The translations under genes were made by a program, and so were the position numbers. The notes under the pieces were generated by a model. The model saw only the letters and a program-made list of their open reading frames with translations, did not search any database and was not told the DNA's origin. From assembly GCA_024235175.1 (NCBI GenBank), contig JACKMX010000002.1, positions 372,001 to 436,000 on the forward strand: 64,000 nt of DNA. The letters are read 5' to 3'. Positions 27,901-37,863 of the stretch are shown here, piece by piece; the first letter of the stretch is position 1; each line of letters begins with the position of its first letter. Source of the DNA: Chromatiaceae bacterium. GTDB lineage: Bacteria > Pseudomonadota > Gammaproteobacteria > Chromatiales > Chromatiaceae.

Positions 27901-30900
27901 GCTGAACGAACCACTCGCCGAAGCATCACCCGTCTCGCCGCCAATGATGGCGTTCAGTCTCTCTGAGAACGTGTCATTCGCCGCTGTGTTCTGAATCGTC
28001 AGCGCCTGCGTACCAAAACTGCCACCGACGCGAATGTTGCCCAGATCCACAGGCTCCGGACTGTGTGCACCCGCCTCCGCCAGTCGGAATACATCCACAT
28101 CAACATTGATGGTCTGATCTGCGAGATTGGTGATGGTGCCGCTGTTGAATGTTCCATCCGACTCAAGTTTCAGCGTCGCCGTACCACTTATATTTCCCGC
28201 CGCATTACCTGCAACCTGAACACTAAGATCACCTGTACTGACCGCACCCGGCGCAAGGCCAGGGGCGCTGCCCGGTGTTCCCACGGTGCCGTTAGCGGTG
28301 ATTGCCGCGTCGCTCGTGCCACTGAAGTAAGCGTTCAGACCCTCTGCCGGGGCTGTTGCCAGATTGCTGATACTGAGTCCTTCCACCAGCGTATCGCCCA
28401 CTCGGATCGAGCCCGTTACCGGGTTCGGTGTCGCCGGACCCGCAATGGCAAGTGTGCCCGCCTGGCCGATAATGCCGAAGATTGACAACACATCAGGATC
28501 GATCGAGATCGCAGAGAACCCACTGGTGTTGGTACCGTCAGACTCGAACAAAATCTCCACGGAACCACCGATGCTACCCGCCGCAGCCGCCATATAGGAG
28601 ACCGTCATGTTGACGCTGTTCGACTGGCCTGCACCAAGCAGATCCACAGATCCTCCATTGGTTGACAGGGTGCCAAAGCTTGGAGTGCCGTTGGTCAGGG
28701 TACCGAAGAGAGCGTTCAGCTCTTCTGAAAATGTGTCATTCAGCGCTGTATTGGTAATAGTGAGATTACGGGTAACGGTATTCCCAACCAGGAAATTACC
28801 GAAATCGATCACATTATCACCCGCCTCCTGTGCCAGGCCCTCCGCCAGTCGGTAGACATTACCGCTCACGTTCACCGTCTGCGTGCCCAGGTCAACATTT
28901 CCAACAATGTTACTGGTGCCCGTACCGTCCGACTCAAGACTGATCGTCGCAGTACCGCTCTTGGCACCCGCCGTGCTCGTGTCCGCATTGCCCAGACCCA
29001 CCACCAGATCTGCGCTGTTGGTCTGCTGCGCTCCCAGCAGGCTGAACGAACCACTCGCCGAAGCATCACCCGTCTCGCCGCCAATGATGGCGTTCAGTCT
29101 CTCTGAGAACGTGTCATTCGCCGCTGTGTTCTGTATCGTCAGCGCCTGCGTACCAAAACTGCCACCGACGCGAATGTTGCCCAGATCCACAGGCTCCGGA
29201 CTATGGGCACCCGCCTCTGCCAGTCGGTAAACTGTGCCGGTAACATTGACAGACTGAGAGGAGAGGGTTGTCTGGCCCAAGCTGTTGATGCCGGTACCGT
29301 CGGACACCAGGCCTATTGCGGCGGTGCCATCCTTGGAGCCTGCAGTCGATGTATCTATGCTGATGGTTATATCACTATTATTGGTCGCCTGCGGACCGAG
29401 ACCATTAAACGCGCCGCTGGCGACAACACCACCCGTGGTACCCTCAACACTCGCGTTCAGGTTTTCTGAAAAGCCATCATCCGCAGCGTTATTCGTAATG
29501 GACAACGCTTGCGCTGTTACCAATGCGCCCTCACGAAAGTTACCGAAAGCGATCGGCTGGGCGTTATTGATCACTGGATCAGCCAACTGAAAAACGGTTC
29601 CTGTCACTTCAACCAACGCATTGGCAAAAACCTCTGCATTGCCAGTCACCACGCCATCCGTGGAGAGCTGCACTGTGGCTGTACCGTTACGTACACCCGA
29701 TGAAGAACTGTCGACCCTAACCTGAAGCGTCGTACTATCAGAGGCACCGGGTGCAAGGTTATTGAGTGGCCCTCCTAGGGTAATTACATCTCCGGTATTT
29801 CCCGTGAACTCGGCATTGGCTCCATCTGAGCCAGAAATTGCGCTATTGGTTACATCGATTCCGGCCAGCACCGTATCGCCGACATGCATCTCACCGGTGT
29901 CGATCACCGTGTTATTCACATAAGGCGTGGCACGTGCGGTCATGGTCGAGTTGCCGAAGATGGTATCCACGGCAAAACCAACGCCTGGAACACTTGCCCG
30001 GACGGCCATATCAATACGGATATCCAGATCTCCGCTAACAGAGCCGGTATCAAGCGCCCCCATGTCATGGGTGACACCATTGAAGTAGTTCATCAATTCG
30101 GTTGCGTTGGTAAACGTCTGCGAAAAGATAACACCGCCCTCACGACGCATGTTCAAAGTAACCTGAAAATTAGGGTCAGTGGATATATCACCGGTGATCA
30201 CGGGATTCATATAGCCTATCAGCAGGTTTTGCTCTGCAGCCTGCAGTGCACTGGGCGTGATGTCGAAATCGATGTAAGTATTGTAGACTTTGGTCGCTCC
30301 GGAACCATCCGCTGGGTACCCCCCTCCCAGCACACCAACACCGAAAATGTCGCTGTCGAGTTGACCACTATTCACAAAAGTGTGGTTGTTAAAGGTTCCC
30401 GTCACATCAAAGTTGGCGTGCACCGGAGTCGAATCCGGTGCCGATGGATCGGCCGGGTTGGTGTACATGAGCGGTAGACTTGCATTACCGTCAGGTGCTC
30501 CATAGGCGAGTGCGGTCGAACTGCTGCCCAAGGCATCGAGTACTGTGAAGCCGGACCCGGAATACTGCGCCTTTGCCTGCGAACTTACCGTGCTACCCAC
30601 CGGAGCGAGAGCATTTGCATTAATGTCATTGACCAGATATCCGGTCGATGTACCCGCTGTCGCGGTGCTACTGGCATTGCCTGAGACACCGGAGCCAAAC
30701 GCAGACGCATAGGCGTTACCACCAAGTCCGTTGGATGCACCTGCAACACCGTTACCGCCACTACCGCCAAGCGCATTGGCTGTTACCGAAACCGAACCTG
30801 TTCCACTGTTGGACCCTGAGGCAACAGCCGTGGCATCGCCGCCATTACCACTGCTTTCACCCGTACCCCGGCCGTAGCCGCCCGTACCGCCATAAGCCGT

Positions 30901-33900
30901 GCTGGTCACACTGACACTCGAACTGCCCCCATTGCTGCCGCTGGCATTCGAGGTGCCGCTGCCGCCCGCACCACCACTGCCTTCGCCGCTGCTGATATAG
31001 CCGCCGTTACCGCCATAGGCGTAATCGGTCACATAGACCAGGCTGTTGCCGCTCGCCGTGCCGGTCGATGTGCTGGTCGCATCACCACCCGCACCGCCCA
31101 CACTCTGACCCGCAACACCACCGGTGACATAGCCTCCATTGCCTGCGCTTCCGTAGTAACCCGCCAGACCGGTCACATCCACCCGGTTGCCGTCTCCGGC
31201 CGTGCTCGCCGTGGCCACCGAAACCGAATCTCCACCGGCACCGCCACTGGCGCCCCCACTACCGTAACCACCCACACCACCGCGCGCATCCGTGTTCGCC
31301 TCAGCCCAACCACCGTTGTTGATCGCCGTGCTGATCGATGTGCCCATGGCACCGGCCGCCGCCGTACCCGTCGCCGCCGTGCGACTGCCGCCGCTGCCGC
31401 CAATACCGTTCGTGTTCACAATCAAACGGCTCGGCTTGGTCGCATCCGCGCTCACATCCTTGGTCAGTGAACTGTAGCCACTGCCGGCCGTGCCATTGAG
31501 ACCACCCTGCACCGCGCCACTGCTGCCGCCCGTCACATTCTGATGCAGCGTCAGAACACCGCTCGTCGAACCATCCACCTTGTCGGTCATCGCAACAGCG
31601 GCACCGTCTCCGGCAGCTCCACTGCCGCTCTGTATTGTGCCACCCGCACCACCGGTCGCATTCGCCGTCACCGTCACCGTGCTGCCGGCCAGCGAGGTGC
31701 CCACCACCGTGCCCGTCCCGCTTCCCAGCGTCGCCGCACCTCCATCTCCCGCATCACTGCCGGTGTAGCCCGCACCTCCCGCTCCACCCGTGGCACTCGC
31801 CGTCATCGTCAGGTTGCCACCACCGGTATTGTTACCGGTCAACTCCGCATCCGCCGTACCACCCTGGCCGCCCACGCCGCCATCATCGCTGGCACCACCC
31901 GCTCCACCGGTCGAATTCTGCGTCAGGGTCAGATTGCCCGAGGTCGATCCGGACAGCGCATTGATGGCATAGGCATCGCCTCCGACACCACCATCACCAC
32001 CGCTGTAGCCCCGCCCACCGGCACCACCTCCGGCTGTGCCGCTGACATTCACGTTACCACTGGTCGAGGAACCGCTCACCGTGCCCAGAATACCCGCACC
32101 ACCGGCACCACCCGTCCCGGTTACGCCCCGGCTATAGCCACCGGTACCGCCATAAGCCGTGCTGGTCACACTGACACTTGAACTCCCTCCATTGCTGCCG
32201 CTGGCATTCGAGGTGCCGCTGCCGCCCGCACCACCACTGCCTTCGCCGCTGCTGATATAGCCGCCGTTACCGCCATAGGCATAATCGTATACATAGACCA
32301 GGCTGTTGCCGCTCGCCGTGCCGGTCGATGTGCTGGTCGCATCACCACCAGAACCGCCCACACTCTGACCCGCAACACCACCGGTGACATAGCCTCCATT
32401 GCCTGCGCTTCCGTAGTAACCCGCCAGACCGGTCACATCCACCCGGTTGCCGTCTCCGGCCGTGCTCGCCGTGGCCACCGAAACCGAATCTCCACCGGCA
32501 CCGCCACTGGCGCCTCCACTGCCTATGCCACCTACACCACCGCGCGCATCCGTGTTCGCCTCAGCCCAACCACCGTTGTTGATCGCCGTGCTGATCGATG
32601 TGCCCATGGCACCGGCCGCCGCCGTACCCGTCGCCGCCGTGCGACTGCCGCCGCTGCCGCCAATACCGTTCGTGTTCACAATCAAACGGCTCGGCTTGGT
32701 CGCATCCGCGCTCACATCCTTGGTCAGTGAACTGTAGCCACTGCCGGCCGTGCCATTGAGACCACCCTGCACCGCGCCACTGCTGCCGCCCGTCACATTC
32801 TGATGCAGCGTCAGAACACCGCTCGTCGAACCATCCACCTTGTCGGTCATCGCAACAGCGGCACCGTCTCCGGCAGCTCCACTGCCGCTCTGTATTGTGC
32901 CACCCGCACCACCGGTCGCATTCGCCGTCACCGTCACCGTGCTGCCGGCCAGCGAGGTGCCCACCACCGTGCCCGTCCCGCTTCCCAGCGTCGCCGCACC
33001 TCCATCTCCCGCATCACTGCCGGTGTAGCCCGCACCTCCCGCTCCACCCGTGGCACTCGCCGTCATCGTCAGGTTGCCACCACCGGTATTGTTACCGGTC
33101 AACTCCGCATCCGCCGTACCACCCTGGCCGCCCACGCCGCCATCATCGCTGGCACCACCCGCTCCACCGGTCGAATTCTGCGTCAGGGTCAGATTGCCCG
33201 AGGTCGATCCGGACAGCGCATTGATGGCATAGGCATCGCCTCCGACACCACCATCACCACCGCTGTAGCCCCGCCCACCGGCACCACCTCCGGCTGTGCC
33301 GCTGACATTCACGTTACCACTGGTCGAGGAACCGCTCACCGTGCCCAGAATACCCGCACCACCGGCACCACCCGTCCCGGTTACGCCCCGGCTATAGCCA
33401 CCGGTACCGCCATAAGCCGTGCTGGTCACACTGACACTTGAACTCCCTCCATTGCTGCCGCTGGCATTCGAGGTGCCGCTGCCGCCCGCACCACCACTGC
33501 CTTCGCCGCTGCTGATATAGCCGCCGTTACCGCCATAGGCATAATCGTATACATAGACCAGGCTGTTGCCGCTCGCCGTGCCGGTCGATGTGCTGGTCGC
33601 ATCACCACCAGAACCGCCCACACTCTGACCCGCAACACCACCGGTGACATAGCCTCCATTGCCTGCGCTTCCGTAGTAACCCGCCAGACCGGTCACATCC
33701 ACCCGGTTGCCGTCTCCGGCCGTGCTCGCCGTGGCCACCGAAACCGAATCTCCACCGGCACCGCCACTGGCGCCTCCACTGCCTATGCCACCTACACCAC
33801 CGCGCGCATCCGTGTTCGCCTCAGCCCAACCACCGTTGTTGATCGCCGTGCTGATCGATGTGCCCATGGCACCGGCCGCCGCCGTACCCGTCGCCGCCGT

Positions 33901-36900
33901 GCGACTGCCGCCGCTGCCGCCAATACCGTTCGTGTTCACAATCAAACGGCTCGGCTTGGTCGCATCCGCGCTCACATCCTTGGTCAGTGAACTGTAGCCA
34001 CTGCCGGCCGTGCCATTGAGACCACCCTGCACCGCGCCACTGCTGCCGCCCGTCACATTCTGATGCAGCGTCAGAACACCGCTCGTCGAACCATCCACCT
34101 TGTCGGTCATCGCAACAGCGGCACCGTCTCCGGCAGCTCCACTGCCGCTCTGTATTGTGCCACCCGCACCACCGGTCGCATTCGCCGTCACCGTCACCGT
34201 GCTGCCGGCCAGCGAGGTGCCCACCACCGTGCCCGTCCCGCTTCCCAGCGTCGCCGCACCTCCATCTCCCGCATCACTGCCGGTGTAGCCCGCACCTCCC
34301 GCTCCACCCGTGGCACTCGCCGTCATCGTCAGGTTGCCACCACCGGTATTGTTACCGGTCAACTCCGCATCCGCCGTACCACCCTGGCCGCCCACGCCGC
34401 CATCATCGCTGGCACCACCCGCTCCACCGGTCGAATTCTGCGTCAGGGTCAGATTGCCCGAGGTCGATCCGGACAGCGCATTGATGGCATAGGCATCGCC
34501 TCCGACACCACCATCACCACCGCTGTAGCCCCGCCCACCGGCACCACCTCCGGCTGTGCCGCTGACATTCACGTTACCACTGGTCGAGGAACCGCTCACC
34601 GTGCCCAGAATACCCGCACCACCGGCACCACCCGTCCCGGTTACGCCCCGGCTATAGCCACCGGTACCGCCATAAGCCGTGCTGGTCACACTGACACTCG
34701 AACTGCCCCCATTGCTGCCGCTGGCATTCGAGGTGCCGCTGCCGCCCGCACCACCACTGCCTTCGCCGCTGCTGATATAGCCGCCGTTACCGCCATAGGC
34801 ATAATCGTATACATAGACCAGGCTGTTGCCGCTCGCCGTGCCGGTCGATGTGCTGGTCGCATCACCACCAGAACCGCCCACACTCTGACCCGCAACACCA
34901 CCGGTGACATAGCCTCCATTGCCTGCGCTTCCGTAGTAACCCGCCAGACCGGTCACATCCACCCGGTTGCCGTCTCCGGCCGTGCTCGCCGTGGCCACCG
35001 AGACCGAATCTCCACCGGCACCGCCACTGGCGCCTCCACTGCCTATGCCACCTACACCACCGCGCGCATCCGTGTTCGCCTCAGCCCAACCACCGTTGTT
35101 GATCGCCGTGCTGATCGATGTGCCCATGGCACCGGCCGCCGCCGTACCCGTCGCCGCCGTGCGACTGCCGCCGCTGCCGCCAATACCGTTCGTGTTCACA
35201 ATCAAACGGCTCGGCTTGGTCGCATCCGCGCTCACATCCTTGGTCAGTGAACTGTAGCCACTGCCGGCCGTGCCATTGAGACCACCCTGCACCGCGCCAC
35301 TGCTGCCGCCCGTCACATTCTGATGCAGCGTCAGAACACCGCTCGTCGAACCATCCACCTTGTCGGTCATCGCAACAGCGGCACCGTCTCCGGCAGCTCC
35401 ACTGCCGCTCTGTATTGTGCCACCCGCACCACCGGTCGCATTCGCCGTCACCGTCACCGTGCTGCCGGCCAGCGAGGTGCCCACCACCGTGCCCGTCCCG
35501 CTTCCCAGCGTCGCCGCACCTCCATCTCCCGCATCACTGCCGGTGTAGCCCGCACCTCCCGCTCCACCCGTGGCACTCGCCGTCATCGTCAGGTTGCCAC
35601 CACCGGTATTGTTACCGGTCAACTCCGCATCCGCCGTACCACCCTGGCCGCCCACGCCGCCATCATCGCTGGCACCACCCGCTCCACCGGTCGAATTCTG
35701 CGTCAGGGTCAGATTGCCCGAGGTCGATCCGGACAGCGCATTGATGGCATAGGCATCGCCTCCGACACCACCATCACCACCGCTGTAGCCCCGCCCACCG
35801 GCACCACCTCCGGCTGTGCCGCTGACATTCACGTTACCACTGGTCGAGGAACCGCTCACCGTGCCCAGAATACCCGCACCACCGGCACCACCCGTCCCGG
35901 TTACGCCCCGGCTATAGCCACCGGTACCGCCATAAGCCGTGCTGGTCACACTGACACTTGAACTCCCTCCATTGCTGCCGCTGGCATTCGAGGTGCCGCT
36001 GCCGCCCGCACCACCACTGCCTTCGCCGCTGCTGATATAGCCGCCGTTACCGCCATAGGCATAATCGTATACATAGACCAGGCTGTTGCCGCTCGCCGTG
36101 CCGGTCGATGTGCTGGTCGCATCACCACCAGAACCGCCCACACTCTGACCCGCAACACCACCGGTGACATAGCCTCCATTGCCTGCGCTTCCGTAGTAAC
36201 CCGCCAGACCGGTCACATCCACCCGGTTGCCGTCTCCGGCCGTGCTCGCCGTGGCCACCGAAACCGAATCTCCACCGGCACCGCCACTGGCGCCTCCACT
36301 GCCTATGCCACCTACACCACCGCGCGCATCCGTGTTCGCCTCAGCCCAACCACCGTTGTTGATCGCCGTGCTGATCGATGTGCCCATGGCACCGGCCGCC
36401 GCCGTACCCGTCGCCGCCGTGCGACTGCCGCCGCTGCCGCCAATACCGTTCGTGTTCACAATCAAACGGCTCGGCTTGGTCGCATCCGCGCTCACATCCT
36501 TGGTCAGTGAACTGTAGCCACTGCCGGCCGTGCCATTGAGACCACCCTGCACCGCGCCACTGCTGCCGCCCGTCACATTCTGATGCAGCGTCAGAACACC
36601 GCTCGTCGAACCATCCACTGCGTCAGTAGCAGAGGCAACTGTGCCGTCTCCTGCATTCCCTGTTTCCGTTGCACTCCCACCACTGCCACCGTTGATCGTA
36701 CCGGTGACCGTCACAGAACCCGTACCGGACTGGCCGTATACGCTACCCAGGGTTGCAGCCCCGGCATCGCCTCCGTTTCCGGCCAGGCCTGCAGTACCTG
36801 TCGTTGTGCTTCCGGCAGCGCCGCCCTGCCCGCCTGCTCCTGCTGACGCCGTGGCACTTGTCGTGGCAGAAGAGCTACCGGTCGTTATTGCGCTGGCTGA

Positions 36901-37383
36901 AGCTGTCGCATCGCTACCGAGCCCTCCATCACCTCCGTTACCCGCCTGTCCGGCGCCGGAACTGCCGCCGTTTCCACCCCGACCACCCGTGCGGCCTGTC
37001 GCATTGGCGGTCGCAGAGGCATTGAGCCCGGTTACATTGGTTTCCGCCGTTGCATCGGCTTCTCCACCATTACCCCCATTCCCACCATTTCCCCCGGCAG
37101 CAGTAGCTGGACTGGCCGAGCCACCGTTACCACCATTACCGCCAAAACCACCGGTCGCTCCTGCTGTATTGCTCGCGTCGGTATTGCCCGTCACTGAAAT
37201 GGTAATGTCCTGACCATTACCACCCGGCCCACCATTGGTTCCTGGATTTCCGGGGCTTCCGGCGGTTCCGGCTGCACCACTGGTGCCGGTCTGATTGTCG
37301 ACCAAGGCATGGGAAACCGGTGCGCAAACAAGATTCAAAGTGAATAGAGATACGAGGACTCGATAAGCGAAACGTTTGGTCAT
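24982..37383 (-). CDS. Giant Gly-rich repeat protein with PEP-CTERM anchor
   Basis: About 4,133 residues. The N-terminus has a signal peptide (MTKRFAYRVLVSLFTLNLVC, then SHALV). The first about 2,250 residues are Gly/Ala/Ser-rich (GGAGGAG, GGNGG) with a 420-residue unit repeated four times nearly unchanged. The second half has about 125-residue beta-sandwich repeats (VDLGNIRVGGSFG, TIQNTAANDTFSERLNA, SGTATISLESDGTGTSN) like the choice-of-anchor D type. The C-terminus is a PEP-CTERM sorting signal (VPEPAVLLLLIPGLL, then arginines), implying exosortase processing and export to the surface or matrix. An upstream ATG at 37404 is also possible. No exosortase gene is in this window. Confidence 0.9.
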   Translation of the reverse strand: MTKRFAYRVLVSLFTLNLVCAPVSHALVDNQTGTSGAAGTAGSPGNPGTNGGPGGNGQDITISVTGNTDASNTAGATGGFGGNGGNGGSASPATAAGGNGGNGGNGGEADATAETNVTGLNASATANATGRTGGRGGNGGSSGAGQAGNGGDGGLGSDATASASAITTGSSSATTSATASAGAGGQGGAAGSTTTGTAGLAGNGGDAGAATLGSVYGQSGTGSVTVTGTINGGSGGSATETGNAGDGTVASATDAVDGSTSGVLTLHQNVTGGSSGAVQGGLNGTAGSGYSSLTKDVSADATKPSRLIVNTNGIGGSGGSRTAATGTAAAGAMGTSISTAINNGGWAEANTDARGGVGGIGSGGASGGAGGDSVSVATASTAGDGNRVDVTGLAGYYGSAGNGGYVTGGVAGQSVGGSGGDATSTSTGTASGNSLVYVYDYAYGGNGGYISSGEGSGGAGGSGTSNASGSNGGSSSVSVTSTAYGGTGGYSRGVTGTGGAGGAGILGTVSGSSTSGNVNVSGTAGGGAGGRGYSGGDGGVGGDAYAINALSGSTSGNLTLTQNSTGGAGGASDDGGVGGQGGTADAELTGNNTGGGNLTMTASATGGAGGAGYTGSDAGDGGAATLGSGTGTVVGTSLAGSTVTVTANATGGAGGTIQSGSGAAGDGAAVAMTDKVDGSTSGVLTLHQNVTGGSSGAVQGGLNGTAGSGYSSLTKDVSADATKPSRLIVNTNGIGGSGGSRTAATGTAAAGAMGTSISTAINNGGWAEANTDARGGVGGIGSGGASGGAGGDSVSVATASTAGDGNRVDVTGLAGYYGSAGNGGYVTGGVAGQSVGGSGGDATSTSTGTASGNSLVYVYDYAYGGNGGYISSGEGSGGAGGSGTSNASGSNGGSSSVSVTSTAYGGTGGYSRGVTGTGGAGGAGILGTVSGSSTSGNVNVSGTAGGGAGGRGYSGGDGGVGGDAYAINALSGSTSGNLTLTQNSTGGAGGASDDGGVGGQGGTADAELTGNNTGGGNLTMTASATGGAGGAGYTGSDAGDGGAATLGSGTGTVVGTSLAGSTVTVTANATGGAGGTIQSGSGAAGDGAAVAMTDKVDGSTSGVLTLHQNVTGGSSGAVQGGLNGTAGSGYSSLTKDVSADATKPSRLIVNTNGIGGSGGSRTAATGTAAAGAMGTSISTAINNGGWAEANTDARGGVGGIGSGGASGGAGGDSVSVATASTAGDGNRVDVTGLAGYYGSAGNGGYVTGGVAGQSVGGSGGDATSTSTGTASGNSLVYVYDYAYGGNGGYISSGEGSGGAGGSGTSNASGSNGGSSSVSVTSTAYGGTGGYSRGVTGTGGAGGAGILGTVSGSSTSGNVNVSGTAGGGAGGRGYSGGDGGVGGDAYAINALSGSTSGNLTLTQNSTGGAGGASDDGGVGGQGGTADAELTGNNTGGGNLTMTASATGGAGGAGYTGSDAGDGGAATLGSGTGTVVGTSLAGSTVTVTANATGGAGGTIQSGSGAAGDGAAVAMTDKVDGSTSGVLTLHQNVTGGSSGAVQGGLNGTAGSGYSSLTKDVSADATKPSRLIVNTNGIGGSGGSRTAATGTAAAGAMGTSISTAINNGGWAEANTDARGGVGGIGSGGASGGAGGDSVSVATASTAGDGNRVDVTGLAGYYGSAGNGGYVTGGVAGQSVGGSGGDATSTSTGTASGNSLVYVYDYAYGGNGGYISSGEGSGGAGGSGTSNASGSNGGSSSVSVTSTAYGGTGGYSRGVTGTGGAGGAGILGTVSGSSTSGNVNVSGTAGGGAGGRGYSGGDGGVGGDAYAINALSGSTSGNLTLTQNSTGGAGGASDDGGVGGQGGTADAELTGNNTGGGNLTMTASATGGAGGAGYTGSDAGDGGAATLGSGTGTVVGTSLAGSTVTVTANATGGAGGTIQSGSGAAGDGAAVAMTDKVDGSTSGVLTLHQNVTGGSSGAVQGGLNGTAGSGYSSLTKDVSADATKPSRLIVNTNGIGGSGGSRTAATGTAAAGAMGTSISTAINNGGWAEANTDARGGVGGYGSGGASGGAGGDSVSVATASTAGDGNRVDVTGLAGYYGSAGNGGYVTGGVAGQSVGGAGGDATSTSTGTASGNSLVYVTDYAYGGNGGYISSGEGSGGAGGSGTSNASGSNGGSSSVSVTSTAYGGTGGYGRGTGESSGNGGDATAVASGSNSGTGSVSVTANALGGSGGNGVAGASNGLGGNAYASAFGSGVSGNASSTATAGTSTGYLVNDINANALAPVGSTVSSQAKAQYSGSGFTVLDALGSSSTALAYGAPDGNASLPLMYTNPADPSAPDSTPVHANFDVTGTFNNHTFVNSGQLDSDIFGVGVLGGGYPADGSGATKVYNTYIDFDITPSALQAAEQNLLIGYMNPVITGDISTDPNFQVTLNMRREGGVIFSQTFTNATELMNYFNGVTHDMGALDTGSVSGDLDIRIDMAVRASVPGVGFAVDTIFGNSTMTARATPYVNNTVIDTGEMHVGDTVLAGIDVTNSAISGSDGANAEFTGNTGDVITLGGPLNNLAPGASDSTTLQVRVDSSSSGVRNGTATVQLSTDGVVTGNAEVFANALVEVTGTVFQLADPVINNAQPIAFGNFREGALVTAQALSITNNAADDGFSENLNASVEGTTGGVVASGAFNGLGPQATNNSDITISIDTSTAGSKDGTAAIGLVSDGTGINSLGQTTLSSQSVNVTGTVYRLAEAGAHSPEPVDLGNIRVGGSFGTQALTIQNTAANDTFSERLNAIIGGETGDASASGSFSLLGAQQTNSADLVVGLGNADTSTAGAKSGTATISLESDGTGTSNIVGNVDLGTQTVNVSGNVYRLAEGLAQEAGDNVIDFGNFLVGNTVTRNLTITNTALNDTFSEELNALFGTLTNGTPSFGTLSTNGGSVDLLGAGQSNSVNMTVSYMAAAAGSIGGSVEILFESDGTNTSGFSAISIDPDVLSIFGIIGQAGTLAIAGPATPNPVTGSIRVGDTLVEGLSISNLATAPAEGLNAYFSGTSDAAITANGTVGTPGSAPGLAPGAVSTGDLSVQVAGNAAGNISGTATLKLESDGTFNSGTITNLADQTINVDVDVFRLAEAGAHSPEPVDLGNIRVGGSFGTQALTIQNTAANDTFSERLNAIIGGETGDASASGSFSLLGAQQTNSADLVVGLGNADTSTAGAKSGTATISLESDGTGTSNIVGNVDLGTQTVNVSGNVYRLAEAGAHSPEPVDLGNIRVGGSFGTQALTIQNTAANDTFSERLNASIGGETGDASASGSFNLLGAQQTNSADLVVGLGNADTSTAGAKSGTATISLESDGTGTSNIVGNVDLGTQTVNVSGNVYRLAEAGAHSPEPVDLGNIRVGGSFGTQALTIQNTAANDTFSERLNASIGGETGDASASGSFSLLGAQQTNSADLVVGLGNADTSTAGAKSGTATISLESDGTGTSNIVGNVDLGTQTVNVSGNVYRLAEGLAQEAGDNVIDFGNFLVGNTVTRNLTITNTALNDTFSEELNALFGTLTNGTPSFGTLSTNGGSVDLLGAGQSNSVNMTVSYMAAAAGSIGGSVEILFESDGTNTSGFSAISIDPDVLSIFGIIGQAGTLAIAGPATPNPVTGSIRVGDTLVEGLSISNLATAPAEGLNAYFSGTSDAAITANGTVGTPGSAPGLAPGAVSTGDLSVQVAGNAAGNISGTATLKLESDGTFNSGTITNLADQTINVDVDVFRLAEAGAHSPEPVVINARVGDLAEQALSMTNTAANDGFSEGLNASIGGATGDATAVGSFNLLGAGDTDSSSLVVGIDTTTAGAKSGTATITAQSDGAGTSNIAGNVDLADQTVNVSGNVYQTAQASVSIAPIDFGIVHVGDLAERTLAVSNTAPVAALNDTLTGGIDNFTNSRFSAPANLGTGVMAGGTDNTSLLVSMDTGSAGVLNGAMDLELFSHNQDLADLLLVDETIGLSGQVNEYANPAFDKSAGNGALTGSGVLFTLNFGDILLGSGVTLEATAAFGNNVLGTFVDLMDGDFVSTAGDFVVTNLLTGFDNAGAGIFFDVATIAFDSTGLSQGLYSGALVWQARGHNASGYEDFRNVTLAVRANIVDAASVPEPAVLLLLIPGLLIMLRFTESRRRTAA
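26161..29240 (-). repeat. 375-bp and 1,890-bp repeats in the C-terminal half of the giant gene
   Basis: About 375-bp units encode 125-residue domains; unit offsets are seen at 26993, 27368 and 27743. A larger block, about 26161-27050, recurs 1,890 bp away at about 28051-28940 with only a few base changes. The block duplication therefore includes several domains and is recent. Confidence 0.85.
30880..36618 (-). repeat. Tandem 1,260-bp repeats (4.5 copies) in the giant gene
   Basis: The same 420-codon unit recurs at a 1,260-bp period (for example identical sequence beginning at 31543, 32803, 34063, 35323 and, before divergence, 36583). Only scattered differences are visible: the lowest-coordinate unit reads TDYAYG where the other units read YDYAYG, and a few third positions differ. 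This near identity suggests very recent amplification, gene conversion, or strong homogenisation. Confidence 0.95.
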
Positions 37384-37863
37384 ACCATGGCCCCTAGAAA
37401 CCATAACTGCAGCTTTGATTTATTGTTGTTAAGCAGAAACACCACGGCATTTTTGTGAGAGCAGGAAGCTTGAACCCAAAGATGCCGAAACCCTTTTTAA
37501 GACAGCTTTAGCTAAAACTCTTAAATCCTTAGGATGTATAAGGCTTATTGTAATTTTTAAAGTTAAAATCCGTTGGAGTATCAGCGCATGCAATATGTCT
37601 GCCAGTAATTTTAAAAACAATATTTATCAGATAATTGGGAATATTATTTGTATATTAAAAAGTATTAAATTGTAAAAACTTCTGACACTTGAAGAGTTAC
37701 AAGATCATAGTTTCGTGTGAGTTCTTGTAGATAAACCGGATATCGATTTCAGAAGAATACCGGGTATAGATGAGTTATTGAATCGATCGAGTGTTCTGTT
37801 ATTTTCAATGCGGATTCGAACATGGGCAATAAACGGTGGATAGACTTCGGGGATCAGCGCACA
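37384..37863. promoter_or_regulatory. AT-rich divergent intergenic region
   Basis: About 480 bp, clearly richer in A+T than the flanks, between the minus-strand giant gene and the plus-strand lipoprotein gene. It must hold promoters for both. I could not fix a confident -35/-10 pair, and no RNA gene is apparent. Confidence 0.45.

Noticed and set aside
34063..35250. A long Arg/Thr-rich open frame opposite the giant gene
   Set aside because: It repeats at the 1,260-bp period and is only the reverse reading of Gly/Ala/Ser codons. The minus frame has the signal peptide and PEP-CTERM end.
37429..37620. A 63-codon open frame upstream of the giant gene
   Set aside because: It lies in AT-rich promoter DNA, with no ribosome site or known motif.
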